DNA of 34,073 bases from Caldisericum sp. (GCA_022759145.1 JAEMPV010000050.1:15619-49691); one strand, 5' to 3'; positions 7,640 through 17,168 are shown, counted from the stretch's first letter. Program-made: numbers and translations. The notes: generated by a model not told the origin, from the sequence alone.

Positions 7640-9517
7640 ATGGAAAACATTTTAAAAGAAAAATTGGATGAAAAGAGTCTTGAGAAGTTAGAGAAAATTA
7701 ACAATCCTAAAGTTTTTGAGTTTATTACTAAGTATGCTTTGCACTGTAATCCAAAAAACATCTTTGTATCTGATGGGAGCCCTGAGGACATCGATTTTAT
7801 AAGAAAAAAGGCGCTCGGTGATGGTGAAGAGATGCCTTTAAAAATTAAGGGGCACACAGTTCATTTTGATTCTTACTACGACCAGGGAAGGGACAAGAAA
7901 AATACAAAGATTCTTGTTGATGAGGGTGAATACCTTGACCCTGTTATAGAGACTGGCCCAAGAGGTCCTCTTACGGAAGAAGTTCACGAAATTATGAAAA
8001 ACATAATGGATGGAAGGACTATGTACATACTTTTTTATGTCCTTGGTCCTGAGAATTCCCCTTTTACAATTCCTGCAGTTCAACTTACAGATTCTCCCTA
8101 TGTTGCTCACTCTGAAAACATTCTCTACAGGCAGGGTTATAATGAGTTTGTAAGGCAAGGCGAAAAACTTACAAGATTTTTCAAATTTGTCCACTCCGAA
8201 GGTGAACTTGATGAGAGAAAAACTTCAAAGAATCTCGACAAGAGAAGAGTGTATATTGACTTAAAAGATGAGATTGTTTATTCCTGCAATACACAATACG
8301 GAGGGAACACTATTGGCTTGAAGAAGTTAGCCATGCGCCTTGCTATAAAAAGGGCCTCAACTGAGGGATGGCTTACAGAACATATGCTCCTTATGGGAGT
8401 TACAGGTCCGAACGATAGGGTTTCATATTTTACTGGTGCATTCCCTTCAATGTGTGGTAAGACTTCAACTGCGATGCTTAAAGGAGAGAAAATTGTTGGC
8501 GATGATATTTCTTATATAAGGGAAATTGGTGGCGTTGCAAGGGCTGTTAATGTTGAAAAGGGGATGTTTGGAATTATCGAGGGCATAAATTCAAAGGATG
8601 ACCCGATTCAGTGGAAAGCGCTTCACAGCGAAAATGAAATTATATTCTCAAATGTTTTAGTGCTTGAAGATGGATCTGTTTATTGGAACGGTCACGATGG
8701 ACCAGTTCCTGAAAAAGGAATAAACCACTCAGGTGTATGGTACAAAGGCAAAAAAGATGAAAACGGAAAAGAAATTCCGCCGTCACATCCAAATGCTCGA
8801 TTTACCTTGCACCTTGAAGTTTTGGAAAATGTTGATGAGAACCTGCATAATCCCGCAGGAGTTGAAGTTTCAGGGATAATTTATGGTGGAAGAGATTCTG
8901 ATACCTGGAATCCTGTTTGCGAAGCGTTCAACTGGGAGCATGGAATTGTCCTTAAAGGGGCTTCAATTGAATCAGAGACAACTGCAGCAACGCTTGGCAA
9001 AGTTGGCGTAAGAGCATTTAACCCTATGTCTAACCTTGATTTCCTTTCAATCCCAATTGGCAAGTATATTGAGATTAACCTCGAATTTGGGAAGAAACTA
9101 AAAAAGACTCCCAAGATTTTTGGTGTGAACTACTTCCTCAAGGATGCTAATGGTCGTTTCCTTAATGAGAAAAATGACAAGAAGGTGTGGCTCAAGTGGA
9201 TGGAAAGAAGAGTCCATGATGAAGTAATGGCTCTCAAGACACCTGTTGGTTTGATGCCGCTATATGAAGACCTGAAGATGCTTTTTAAACAATATCTTAG
9301 CAAGGACTATTCTTATGAGGATTATGTTAAGCAATTCACACTTCGAGTAAATGAAAACCTTGCAAAAATCGAAAGATTAAGAAATATCTACTCAGAATTG
9401 AAGTTTGTCCCTACTCGTGTATTCGAACTATACAGCGAAGAAGAGGAAAGGCTTAAAGAAGCAAAGGCAAAGTTTGGAGATTACATAGCACCTGATAAGT
9501 TTGAGGTAGTTGAGTGA
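7640..9517 (+). CDS. pckG: Phosphoenolpyruvate carboxykinase (GTP)
   Basis: 625 residues, typical of the GTP-dependent class and longer than ATP-type PEPCK. ATG 7640 is preceded by GGAAGGAGG (7627-7635); the upstream in-frame ATG 7625 would put this Shine-Dalgarno inside the gene and is rejected. The kinase P-loop AFPSMCGKTSTAM carries the hyper-reactive cysteine characteristic of GTP-PEPCK, and is followed by VGDDISYIR and WNGHDGP. The reaction links oxaloacetate and PEP: GTP-driven gluconeogenesis, or the reverse anaplerotic direction in some anaerobes. With pyruvate kinase and pyruvate:ferredoxin oxidoreductase in the same window it defines the PEP-pyruvate node. It is a single-gene unit, closed by a terminator. 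Confidence 0.95.
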   Translation: MENILKEKLDEKSLEKLEKINNPKVFEFITKYALHCNPKNIFVSDGSPEDIDFIRKKALGDGEEMPLKIKGHTVHFDSYYDQGRDKKNTKILVDEGEYLDPVIETGPRGPLTEEVHEIMKNIMDGRTMYILFYVLGPENSPFTIPAVQLTDSPYVAHSENILYRQGYNEFVRQGEKLTRFFKFVHSEGELDERKTSKNLDKRRVYIDLKDEIVYSCNTQYGGNTIGLKKLAMRLAIKRASTEGWLTEHMLLMGVTGPNDRVSYFTGAFPSMCGKTSTAMLKGEKIVGDDISYIREIGGVARAVNVEKGMFGIIEGINSKDDPIQWKALHSENEIIFSNVLVLEDGSVYWNGHDGPVPEKGINHSGVWYKGKKDENGKEIPPSHPNARFTLHLEVLENVDENLHNPAGVEVSGIIYGGRDSDTWNPVCEAFNWEHGIVLKGASIESETTAATLGKVGVRAFNPMSNLDFLSIPIGKYIEINLEFGKKLKKTPKIFGVNYFLKDANGRFLNEKNDKKVWLKWMERRVHDEVMALKTPVGLMPLYEDLKMLFKQYLSKDYSYEDYVKQFTLRVNENLAKIERLRNIYSELKFVPTRVFELYSEEEERLKEAKAKFGDYIAPDKFEVVE

Positions 9518-9550
9518 TTAAGGGGGGGCGGGAAGCCCCCTAATTTTTAT
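9518..9550 (+). terminator. Rho-independent terminator after pckG
   Basis: Directly after the pckG stop: a G-rich arm (AGGGGG inside 9521-9528) pairs with CCCCCT (9536-9541), flanked by TTA/TAA that extends the stem around one bulged A, then TTTTTATTT. It lies between convergent genes, but the T-run is only on the plus side. Confidence 0.8.
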
Positions 9551-11275
9551 TTAATAGTCAATTGTTAGCGTGATCTTTCCGTTCTTTATTTGCTCTTTTA
9601 TTACATCGCTTGACTTGTTTGCAAGATCGTTAAGAAAGTTAATTCTATCGTTTTCTTTCATAAGTTTTGGTTGCGATTCTGTTAATGAAACGGGCTCTAT
9701 GGTAAATTCAAATGATTTTCCGTATTTTGTTACAAAAACGATCAAGCCTTCCTGTGTTTCTTTTGAAAAATACTGGTCGAAAACGAAATTCCCAAGCGAA
9801 TAAAATATAAGGGTTTTGATGTTTCGTTTTTTTGATTCATACAATTCGATATCTTTCACAACATGGGGATGGCTTCCTATAATGAGGTCTGCACCGGCAT
9901 CAATAAGTGTATGCGCAAGATACCTATCACTATAAGTGCTTTTTCCAATATACTCTTCTCCAAAATGCATGACCATGATAACAAAACTATTTTCGTGGCT
10001 TTCTTTTATATCTCTTATCCATTCCGAAACTTCATCGAGATTAAAGGGATATGTTGCGTTAAATCCCACTAAAACAACACCGTTTTTCTCTATAATGCGT
10101 GAATTTTTAAAGTTAGTTGGTTCACCAAAAAAGTCAATGCCACCTTTTTGTAGAATTTCCTTAGTTTGGGAGATGCCGTTTAAACCCATATTATCGGTGT
10201 GGTTGTTTGCAAGAGAAAGTGCATTGAAGTGAGCGTACTGTAGCGTTTGAATAACATCTTTATCGAAGCAGAATCTCAAAGAGCCTCTTTCGAAATTTAC
10301 TTTTTTATAGGCAATTGGTCCTTCAAGGTTTCCGACTGCTAAGTCAATGCCTCTAAACGCCTGTTCAATATAGTAAAATGGGTAGAAATATGAATTTGAT
10401 AAAATTTTTTGATATACACCCCTATCAAGCATAATATCACCTACAAAAGAAAGAGTAGTGGGTTCATTGTTTTGATGAGATAATTTGCCTTTCTTGAAAA
10501 TACAGCTCACATAGGATGTTGAACTTGTGAGGTATTCTTTTGAATAGTCCTGGGCGTTTTTGTGCGCAAGGATTTCGTAATCGCCATAGCCTCTTAGGAT
10601 TGAAATGTATCTTAAGATGTACAAACTTTGCCACGAGTCAACATCGATTGTTGGAAATTCGTTTTCTACAAAATTTGTAAGTACTCTTATGCTTTTCTTA
10701 TCGTGGACATCCTCAATTTCTTTGGGAAGATAGTGCGAAAAATCTACACTTGCAATAACAAAAGTGTCAACAGGAAGTGTGCTATTCAAAAGTGATGCAA
10801 AATTTTTTGCTTCATCCATTGTAACCTTAGGACTTACAAGAATTGGTAGTATTAGGCTTTCGCCAAAATATTCTTTAATGAATGGAAGATGATTTGCAAT
10901 CCCATGGTCTAAATAAATCGCAGTATTATCCTCTTTAATGTTAAATTGCTTTTTAAGGATATTAATTTCATCGGTTGCAACTTTAAAATCGAGAAATTGC
11001 GATTCTGAAGTGATGAATGAAACGCCTTCGGAAGTGCATTTCCCAAAGTGGTCAGGTGAAAGGATGACGACAATTTTCGGCTTTGCAACTTCACTTGAAA
11101 TGCGCTTGTAAAAGTCTTCAATTACATCCTTTGCTACAAGATGGTGTGGAACAACGCCGCCTAATATCTTCGGCTCAACAATTTCAGGAGCCGATATATA
11201 AGCAGGCTTTAAAATTAGTATTGTTGAAATTGCAATAAGAGCAAAGATTATTAATTTGAAAAATTGCTTATCCAT
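9551..11275 (-). CDS. Membrane-anchored MEMO-family / CapA-like metallophosphatase fusion protein
   Basis: 574 residues from ATG 11275; an in-frame ATG at 11320 would add 15 basic residues and lengthen the overlap with the upstream gene from 25 to 70 bases. Neither start has a clear Shine-Dalgarno. Residues 5-23 are a signal anchor. Residues about 36-265 are a MEMO-family domain (AmmeMemoRadiSam protein B type): His44/45 in VVPHH, His76 in SPDHF, DHGIANHLPF (123-132), and Asp178/His181 in SVDFSH are the expected metal-site residues. Residues about 275-510 are a CapA/PgsA-type calcineurin-like phosphoesterase: FVGDIMLDRG, NLEGP, NNHTDN, MHFGEEY, GSHPHV and YSLGNFVFDQ. The active domains should be outside the membrane. 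Both folds are recognised; no function is known for the combination. Confidence 0.82.
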   Translation of the reverse strand: MDKQFFKLIIFALIAISTILILKPAYISAPEIVEPKILGGVVPHHLVAKDVIEDFYKRISSEVAKPKIVVILSPDHFGKCTSEGVSFITSESQFLDFKVATDEINILKKQFNIKEDNTAIYLDHGIANHLPFIKEYFGESLILPILVSPKVTMDEAKNFASLLNSTLPVDTFVIASVDFSHYLPKEIEDVHDKKSIRVLTNFVENEFPTIDVDSWQSLYILRYISILRGYGDYEILAHKNAQDYSKEYLTSSTSYVSCIFKKGKLSHQNNEPTTLSFVGDIMLDRGVYQKILSNSYFYPFYYIEQAFRGIDLAVGNLEGPIAYKKVNFERGSLRFCFDKDVIQTLQYAHFNALSLANNHTDNMGLNGISQTKEILQKGGIDFFGEPTNFKNSRIIEKNGVVLVGFNATYPFNLDEVSEWIRDIKESHENSFVIMVMHFGEEYIGKSTYSDRYLAHTLIDAGADLIIGSHPHVVKDIELYESKKRNIKTLIFYSLGNFVFDQYFSKETQEGLIVFVTKYGKSFEFTIEPVSLTESQPKLMKENDRINFLNDLANKSSDVIKEQIKNGKITLTIDY

Positions 11276-13827
11276 TTTGGTTTCGGAGGAATTTTCCCTT
11301 CTTTTAACATACTTCGCCATTGTTCATCAGTAAGCCTATTTTCCATAGGATACTTAAACTCATAGTAAGAAAACACAGGACCAACCGCAAGATGTATGTT
11401 TCCTTTTTCATCAGGGCATGCAACAAGAATTGTATTTATATAGCCCAATCCTTCTTCAAGAACGATCTTTGTATTCCCATCCGTATGAACATCCGTTACG
11501 AGCGTTGGCTTTATAAGGTCAATATCAGTTTCTCCTGAGAATAACATCTGAGTCGCTGTATCAAAATATTCACCGATGCCTTTAACTGTATAATAGTCAG
11601 TGTCATCAAGAGGGGCATTCTCAAGTTCCTTTTTTACAATGTTAAGGAGCTTTTGAAGCAAGGTATCAATGTCATCAAGTGCATACATTTTCCACTGTAG
11701 CGTGTCCTTAATTTTTCCATCTGTTGTTTTATCTTCTATCTTTTGAAGCCCATCTTTTGTGAGGCGTGTTAATTCAATGAGTTTTATGTAGAATTCAGGG
11801 ACTGGTTCAACATAGCCTGGGTAGGGTTTTTCTTCAGGACCGCCTTCGCCTTTTTCTGCCATTACATAACTCTGCTTTACATAAAGGACTGTATCGTGCC
11901 TTAATTCAGTCCACGATGACAGAGCCGTTTGAAGAAGTTTATCAGCATATGCATTTGTTTTCATAAAAGTTGGGAGCCCTTGCACTTCCTTCAAGAAAAG
12001 TGATGTAAGGACATCAAGCCACTTGTTGTAGAGGGTTTTATTCCACTCGTCTTTCGGTAAATTATCTATATAACTTTTAAGTTCGTTAAAGACTTTATCA
12101 TAGTCTGAGTAGTTTGTGTCCCCCTCGGCCTTCAGTAATTCAAATGCTCTATCAGAGCCAAGTAATGCCATAAGGTCGAGCCCTCTTGGGAATCCTCTTA
12201 CTTCTCGTCCCTTACATCCCTCTACAGATGTTTTTACCCAGGTAAACGGTCTGTTTTCTTCTGAGTCTTTATACTTGTCATACCAGGTGTAAGTAAAAGG
12301 AAGGTTAGTTATGGGAAGAGGAGTTTTCTCCCCTGTGTATTCGCCCGAAAAGGGCGAGACAATCCTTGAGAAAAGATAAGAATCGATTGTGAATCTTTGT
12401 CCAAGTAGTCTCATACCTTTTGTCTCTTTAAGAAGTTTTAGATTTGTTTCTTTAAGATGTTCGATGTCTTCCTTGCTTAATGGAGGGCAAGGCATTGGCA
12501 TCTCACAGGCGCCTAAACCGCTATAGATTTGAGGATCCCTTAGTTTTTGAAGTTCAGCTTTTATTGTATCAAATTGCGATATTATATCCTTTTCACTTGA
12601 ATTGTCTTTAAGAAATCCATTTAAGATACGAGCATATTCGTAAGGCGTTATGTCGTCTGAGAATCCTACAAGAAAAGATGTGATTTCGTAAATTGTTGAC
12701 CACTTATTCTGTGCATCTTCAGATTTAAGAAAATCGTATGATATGAATAACCCCTGTAAAGTTTGAATTTTTGCATCATAAATAGAAATGATTCCATCAT
12801 AAAAGCCGCATTCTGATTCCCCCTCTTGTATTTGTGAAGAGCCATTAAGTAGGAAAGTCATCCTTCCATACCACATAAGAGTTTTGAAGTATGATTTTAG
12901 AGTTTCTGACTCCGTGTAATGCCCCCGTGGTATATATTGAGAGTAATCTTCCTTATAGAGGAATATTTTTGAGTTCTCGAAACCATTATGTTTATTGATG
13001 AGCGCTAATTCTTGTTCTACAAGGTCTTTTACGCTTGCATCGACACGGAAATTTGGATCTTGAAGTAACTCCGCTACTCCAAAGAATGCAAGGTTTCTTT
13101 TTGCAACTTCTTTTATAATAGGGTCATCCGTATTCTTGTATCTTTTGAGGTTTTCATTGTAGAAATAATCCGTGAGGTCTTTTATATACTGAGCAAAGAC
13201 ATTCTTCTCAAAATCGATAAGTGTCCTCTCAAAAAAGATATGGTAGAAGTGGAGAATGGAGTCAGTAGTTATGTAAACTGGGATTTCCTTTTCCTGAAGC
13301 GCAAGGTAGTATGAAAAGAAATCTTCCTTTGGAGAAATTGTTTCAGGATACTGAACATACCTTGTCGAGATCTTCATATCTCCTATTTCCTTTGGCGTTT
13401 CTATTACAACAAAGCCGTTCTTCTTAAGGATATTAAGTGCAGTTGCTCCAACAGTTATTTTCCCTTGAATTGTTTTGAGATTGAGGATATTGGAAAGGCT
13501 TAGAGGAAGTGCATATTGTTTTGCGTGTGGATTTATTGTAAATTCAATTGGTGTTGTCTTTGCTTCAAAAGATTTGCTCATCACAAACTCAATTTTTTGT
13601 TGTGTGTTCGTTCCACCCCCTTGGTTTTCACCTTGCCCGGGCTGTTCCTGTGTGATCGTTCCGTTCTGTGAGTTTCCGCCGTTTCCCTGTTGTCCATTTG
13701 AGGGATTTTGGGTATTTCCATTGTTTGCAACCTCATTAGCATTTTTGTGTAAAGCAAAATAGACTGATACACCCACAAGTGACACAACAAGCGCCAAAAT
13801 GATTGCATACAAAATTACTTTTTTCAT
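11251..13827 (-). CDS. DUF3160 family protein, membrane-anchored
   Basis: 858 residues from ATG 13827, which has GGAGGAGG five bases upstream; the earlier ATG 13842 lies upstream of this site. Residues 4-26 are a hydrophobic anchor without a lipobox. Residues about 29-78 are a low-complexity linker rich in Asn, Gln and Gly, typical of a flexible stalk outside the membrane. The rest, from about residue 85, is a large globular region with DUF3160 hallmarks: TTDSILHFYH (188-197), ELRHDTVLYVKQSYV (641-655) and GYVEPVPEFY (671-680). DUF3160 proteins occur in various thermophiles and anaerobes and have no known activity. The gene overlaps the MEMO-CapA gene by 25 bases, so the two are co-expressed and probably act together on the cell surface. 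Many conserved His/Asp/Glu suggest an enzyme, but this is a guess. Confidence 0.85.
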   Translation of the reverse strand: MKKVILYAIILALVVSLVGVSVYFALHKNANEVANNGNTQNPSNGQQGNGGNSQNGTITQEQPGQGENQGGGTNTQQKIEFVMSKSFEAKTTPIEFTINPHAKQYALPLSLSNILNLKTIQGKITVGATALNILKKNGFVVIETPKEIGDMKISTRYVQYPETISPKEDFFSYYLALQEKEIPVYITTDSILHFYHIFFERTLIDFEKNVFAQYIKDLTDYFYNENLKRYKNTDDPIIKEVAKRNLAFFGVAELLQDPNFRVDASVKDLVEQELALINKHNGFENSKIFLYKEDYSQYIPRGHYTESETLKSYFKTLMWYGRMTFLLNGSSQIQEGESECGFYDGIISIYDAKIQTLQGLFISYDFLKSEDAQNKWSTIYEITSFLVGFSDDITPYEYARILNGFLKDNSSEKDIISQFDTIKAELQKLRDPQIYSGLGACEMPMPCPPLSKEDIEHLKETNLKLLKETKGMRLLGQRFTIDSYLFSRIVSPFSGEYTGEKTPLPITNLPFTYTWYDKYKDSEENRPFTWVKTSVEGCKGREVRGFPRGLDLMALLGSDRAFELLKAEGDTNYSDYDKVFNELKSYIDNLPKDEWNKTLYNKWLDVLTSLFLKEVQGLPTFMKTNAYADKLLQTALSSWTELRHDTVLYVKQSYVMAEKGEGGPEEKPYPGYVEPVPEFYIKLIELTRLTKDGLQKIEDKTTDGKIKDTLQWKMYALDDIDTLLQKLLNIVKKELENAPLDDTDYYTVKGIGEYFDTATQMLFSGETDIDLIKPTLVTDVHTDGNTKIVLEEGLGYINTILVACPDEKGNIHLAVGPVFSYYEFKYPMENRLTDEQWRSMLKEGKIPPKPKWISNFSN

Positions 13828-13884
13828 AAATACCTCCTCCAAAAATATTTTAATACTTTACTCCAAATATTAGATAACTGATCT

Positions 13885-13913
13885 TTGAAATTTGTTCCAG
13901 GTTTTCATATAAT
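13885..13913 (+). promoter_or_regulatory. Promoter of arsC
   Basis: TTGAAA (13885-13890), 17-base spacer, TATAAT (13908-13913). Transcription would start near 13920, at the Shine-Dalgarno of arsC, giving a very short leader. No ArsR-type operator is obvious. Confidence 0.6.
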
Positions 13914-13931
13914 TGGGTGGGAGGTTTATCG

Positions 13932-14345
13932 ATGAAGAAAAAGGTTTTGTTTGTTTGCACGCACAATTCAGCAAGGTCACAAATGGCAGAAGCATTTCTA
14001 AATGCCCTTTATGGAGAGCGATTTGAAGCTTACTCTGCAGGAACTCATCCAGGTAAGTTGAACCCTTATGTAGTAAGGGCGATACAGGAAATTGGAATTG
14101 ACATCTCGAATAACAGGACAAAGTCAGTTCAGGAATTCAAAGGAACAAGATTTGATTATGTTGTTACTGTTTGCGATCAGGCAAAAGAAGAGTGCCCATA
14201 TTTCCCTGGTGCGCTTCAATACATTCACCAGGGTTTTGAGGACCCATCTACATTTACAGGAACAGAAGAGGAAATAATGGGGAGAGTTAGAAAAGTTAGG
14301 GACGAGATAGAGCAGTGGGTTATGCAGACATTTAAGAATCTATAA
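13932..14345 (+). CDS. arsC: Arsenate reductase, thioredoxin-coupled (LMW-phosphatase fold)
   Basis: 137 residues from ATG 13932, with GGGAGG seven bases upstream; a GTG at 13917 lies within that site. The CX5R anion loop is Cys9-THNSA-Arg15, and the two additional redox cysteines Cys81 and Cys88 are in [10 protein letters not shown]. This three-cysteine layout is that of Bacillus-type ArsC (10/82/89), distinguishing it from plain low-molecular-weight tyrosine phosphatases. It reduces arsenate to arsenite through a cysteine relay finishing on thioredoxin. There is no arsR, arsB or acr3 beside it; it stands alone between promoter and terminator. The reading is firm on catalytic residues; lack of an efflux gene here means the export partner, if any, is elsewhere. 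Confidence 0.92.
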   Translation: MKKKVLFVCTHNSARSQMAEAFLNALYGERFEAYSAGTHPGKLNPYVVRAIQEIGIDISNNRTKSVQEFKGTRFDYVVTVCDQAKEECPYFPGALQYIHQGFEDPSTFTGTEEEIMGRVRKVRDEIEQWVMQTFKNL

Positions 14346-14350
14346 AAATG

Positions 14351-14373
14351 AGGGGGCAAAAGCCCCCTTTTTA
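14351..14373. terminator. Bidirectional terminator between arsC and the Mo-hydroxylase operon
   Basis: GGGGGC (14352-14357), loop AAAA, GCCCCC (14362-14367), then TTTTT. An A-run (AAAAA, 14344-14348) on the other side gives a U-run on the minus strand, so it can end both convergent transcripts. Confidence 0.85.
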
Positions 14374-14389
14374 AAATATTTCTTTGTCC

Positions 14390-16699
14390 TTATTTTCTTT
14401 TTTCTTTTAATGCCTTTAGAACCTTATCAGGTGTGTATGGTGAACTTCCGAGCCTTATTCCGAGTGCATCATAAAGTGCGTTACCAATTGCAGGGATTGG
14501 ACCATTTATATTAATCTCTGAAACTGATTTTGCGCCGAGTGGACCTGTAGGCTCGTATGTTTCAACAAGTATTGGAACAATCTCAGGAATATCTCTTGAG
14601 GATGGGATCCTATACTCCATAAAGTTAGGATTGAGAACCTTGCCATTTTCTCCGAACTTGTACTCTTCAGTCAGTGCATATCCAATACCATTTACAATTG
14701 CACCTATTATCTGTCCTTTTGTAAGTTCGGGGTTTATAACAACACCGCAATCAACCGCTGCTACATATTTAATTGGTGTGATAACGCCGGTTTCCTCATC
14801 AACCTCAATTTCTACAAAGTGAGCTGCAAATGGTGGTGGTGAAGATTCAGATACAAATGAACCAACAGCCATTATCTGTTTTTGTTTCTTTACATAGAAT
14901 GTATCGTATGCAATTTCTGAAAGGCTTACACGTTTTCCACTCCTTGGCGAGATAACAAATCCATCTTTAAGTATGTAATCTTTGCTATCCTGTTCCCCAA
15001 ACATATCTTTTGCAACTTCTAGGATCTGGTCTCTTAATTTGAGAGCGGTATTATAGACTGCACTTCCAGAGATGAATGTGCCCGAGGATGCGTAAGCGCC
15101 TTTATCAAAAGGAGTGATATCTGTATCTGAGGGATAGACGATGACCTTCTTAGGATCAATTCCAAGTACTTCGCCCACGATTTGTGCAACAACAGTGTCA
15201 AGTCCTGTTCCAATATCAGTTCCACCGTAAAGGACATTAACAGAACCATCCTCATTCAACTTGATTGATGCAGAGCCCATATCGATTTTTGGAATACCAG
15301 AGCCCTGCATATGCAGCGACATGCCCACACCTCTAACTTTTGAGCCATTTCTCACTTTTTTGCCCCATTTTTCATAGAAGCCAATTTCCTTTGCGCCTAA
15401 CTCGAGAAGTTTATCAACCGCTTCGCTTTCAATGTACTGGACGACACCTTCCCTTCCCTCTCCAAGTGCCTCAAATATTGGGGAAGTTTCGCCTTTTCTT
15501 ATGTGGTTTATTTTTCTTATTGCAATTGGATCTAATCCAAGTTTTTCTGCAACCATATCAACCGTTTGTTCAAGGCATGCATAACCCTGTGTTGCACCAT
15601 ACCCTCTGTATGCGCCTGGCACCGGGAGGTTCGTATAGACGACATCTGCTACAAATTCAACATTTGGTGCTTTATTATAAAGTGGTAGTGTTTTTGAGCC
15701 AGTGTTCGAAGCAACAGTAAGCCCGTGTGTGCCGTATGCGCCTGTATTGCTTAATGCATACATCTTTATAGCAGTAAATCTTCCATCCTTCTTTGCACCA
15801 ATTTTTACTGTTATTTTCATTGGGTGTCTTGTCCTTGATGAAATAAACTCTTCTTCTCTTGTATATACTGCTCTTGCTGGTCTTCCAGTTTTCATTGTTA
15901 CAAATGCGCAGACTTCTTCGAGGATTATCTCTTGTTTGCTTCCAAATCCTCCGCCAATCCTTGGCTTAATTACTCTTATTTGCGATACCGGGATTCCTAA
16001 AACCTGTGCAACGATTCTTCTTACATGGAATGGTACCTGTGTGGAAGACCTTATAACTATTCTTCCATTCTCATCAAGATAAGATATTGTTGCGTGAGTT
16101 TCTATGGGGCAGTGCTGAGCAAATTGCGTTTCAAATGTGTGCTCAACAACAACATCTGCTTCTTCGAAACCTTTCTCAACATCGCCTGCTTTGACTTCGA
16201 TATGAGCAACCAGGTTCCTTTTTGCATCGTAAGTGCCTTGAGGGTTTTCCTCGTGAATTATCGGTGCTCCTTCTTTCATCGCTTCTTCTGGATCAAACAC
16301 TGCAGGAAGCACATTATATTTAACCTTTATGAGTTTGAGTGCCTCTAACGCAATCTCCTCTGATTCTGCAGCAACAGCTGCAACTCTATCACCAACAAAC
16401 CTTACATGTTGATTGAACATACAGGTATCGTATGGAGATGGTTCTGGCCATCCCTGTCCTGCTGTAGTGTGGTAAACCTGCGGAGTGTTCTTGTATGTTA
16501 AAACCATATGAACGCCAGGAAGTTTTTCTGCTTCCGTTGTGTCAATGTCTTCAATAATTGCATTTGCGTGAGGTGAATAAAGGAATTTTATGTGAAGCGT
16601 ATTTGGAAGTTTTATATCGTCAGCATAAACTGGTTGTCCTGTTGCAAGAGCAAGAGCATCAATTTTTTCAACATTTTTCCCAATTACTTGCTTTTCCAT
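14390..16699 (-). CDS. Xanthine dehydrogenase family, molybdopterin-binding large subunit
   Basis: 769 residues with AAGGAGGGG before the ATG. Large subunit of a three-protein molybdenum hydroxylase. Seen: GRPVYADDIKLP-type N-terminus (TGQPVYADDIKLPN), FVGDRVAAVAAES, the Moco-contacting IGGGFGSKQE, VPGAYRGYGATQGY, GGTDIGTGLDTVV and the terminal GAKSVSE with the catalytic Glu728. The AYRGYGATQ loop is not the AYxCSFR loop of aerobic CO dehydrogenase, so it is not a CO oxidiser. The substrate may be a purine, another N-heterocycle or an aldehyde; sequence does not decide. Its start overlaps the stop of the iron-sulfur subunit by one base (TAATG). No maturation factor (XdhC or MocA-like) is adjacent. 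Confidence 0.88.
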   Translation of the reverse strand: MEKQVIGKNVEKIDALALATGQPVYADDIKLPNTLHIKFLYSPHANAIIEDIDTTEAEKLPGVHMVLTYKNTPQVYHTTAGQGWPEPSPYDTCMFNQHVRFVGDRVAAVAAESEEIALEALKLIKVKYNVLPAVFDPEEAMKEGAPIIHEENPQGTYDAKRNLVAHIEVKAGDVEKGFEEADVVVEHTFETQFAQHCPIETHATISYLDENGRIVIRSSTQVPFHVRRIVAQVLGIPVSQIRVIKPRIGGGFGSKQEIILEEVCAFVTMKTGRPARAVYTREEEFISSRTRHPMKITVKIGAKKDGRFTAIKMYALSNTGAYGTHGLTVASNTGSKTLPLYNKAPNVEFVADVVYTNLPVPGAYRGYGATQGYACLEQTVDMVAEKLGLDPIAIRKINHIRKGETSPIFEALGEGREGVVQYIESEAVDKLLELGAKEIGFYEKWGKKVRNGSKVRGVGMSLHMQGSGIPKIDMGSASIKLNEDGSVNVLYGGTDIGTGLDTVVAQIVGEVLGIDPKKVIVYPSDTDITPFDKGAYASSGTFISGSAVYNTALKLRDQILEVAKDMFGEQDSKDYILKDGFVISPRSGKRVSLSEIAYDTFYVKKQKQIMAVGSFVSESSPPPFAAHFVEIEVDEETGVITPIKYVAAVDCGVVINPELTKGQIIGAIVNGIGYALTEEYKFGENGKVLNPNFMEYRIPSSRDIPEIVPILVETYEPTGPLGAKSVSEININGPIPAIGNALYDALGIRLGSSPYTPDKVLKALKEKRK

Positions 16700-17166
16700 T
16701 ATTTCCCCTCCTTAAGAAGTGTTATCGCATACTTAATTGCCTCAACCTGCTGAACATATCCTGTGCATCTACAGAGATTCCCATCAATTGCTTTCTTTAT
16801 ATCCTCATCAGTTGGATTTGGATTCTCCTTTAGCAGTGCATATGCTGCAAGAATTGTCCCGGGAGTGCAGTAACCACACTGGACTGCTCCTTTCTCAACA
16901 AATGCTTTTTGAAGTGGATGCGGATTTAAAATATCTCCCAAGCCTTTTACTGTTGTAATTTCTGCACCGTTTATCTGAGCTGCAAGTACAGTGCAACTTG
17001 TTTTAGGAGTGCCATTTATAAGTACCGTACATGCACCACATGTCCCCATGTAGCAATTCCCTTTTACCTCAGTAAAGCCATTTTCTCTTAGGACATCTAA
17101 AAGGACTTTACCAGGATGGATGTCAAATTCGTAATCCTTGCCGTTAATTTTGTAGTGAACTTTCAT
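16699..17166 (-). CDS. Xanthine dehydrogenase family, 2Fe-2S subunit
   Basis: 155 residues. The N-terminal plant-type 2Fe-2S domain has CYMGTCGACTVLINGTPKTSC (about 38-58), and the C-terminal helical domain has CGYCTPG and LCRCTGY, which together ligate two 2Fe-2S clusters. It carries electrons from the Moco subunit to the FAD subunit. The usual CREGECGAC is CYMGTCGAC here, but all ligand cysteines are kept. It starts 2 bases after the FAD-subunit gene ends and runs with a one-base overlap into the large-subunit gene, so the three are one operon in the order FAD, Fe-S, Moco. Confidence 0.93.
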   Translation of the reverse strand: MKVHYKINGKDYEFDIHPGKVLLDVLRENGFTEVKGNCYMGTCGACTVLINGTPKTSCTVLAAQINGAEITTVKGLGDILNPHPLQKAFVEKGAVQCGYCTPGTILAAYALLKENPNPTDEDIKKAIDGNLCRCTGYVQQVEAIKYAITLLKEGK

Positions 17167-17168
17167 CT

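Noticed and set aside
7340-7640. T-box, riboswitch or attenuator upstream of argR or pckG
   Set aside because: Predicted leaders are only a few to about 15 bases, too short for such elements, and no stable stem is visible.
13475-13808. Open frames opposite and within the DUF3160 linker region
   Set aside because: They are shadows of the low-complexity Asn/Gly linker; no ribosome sites.
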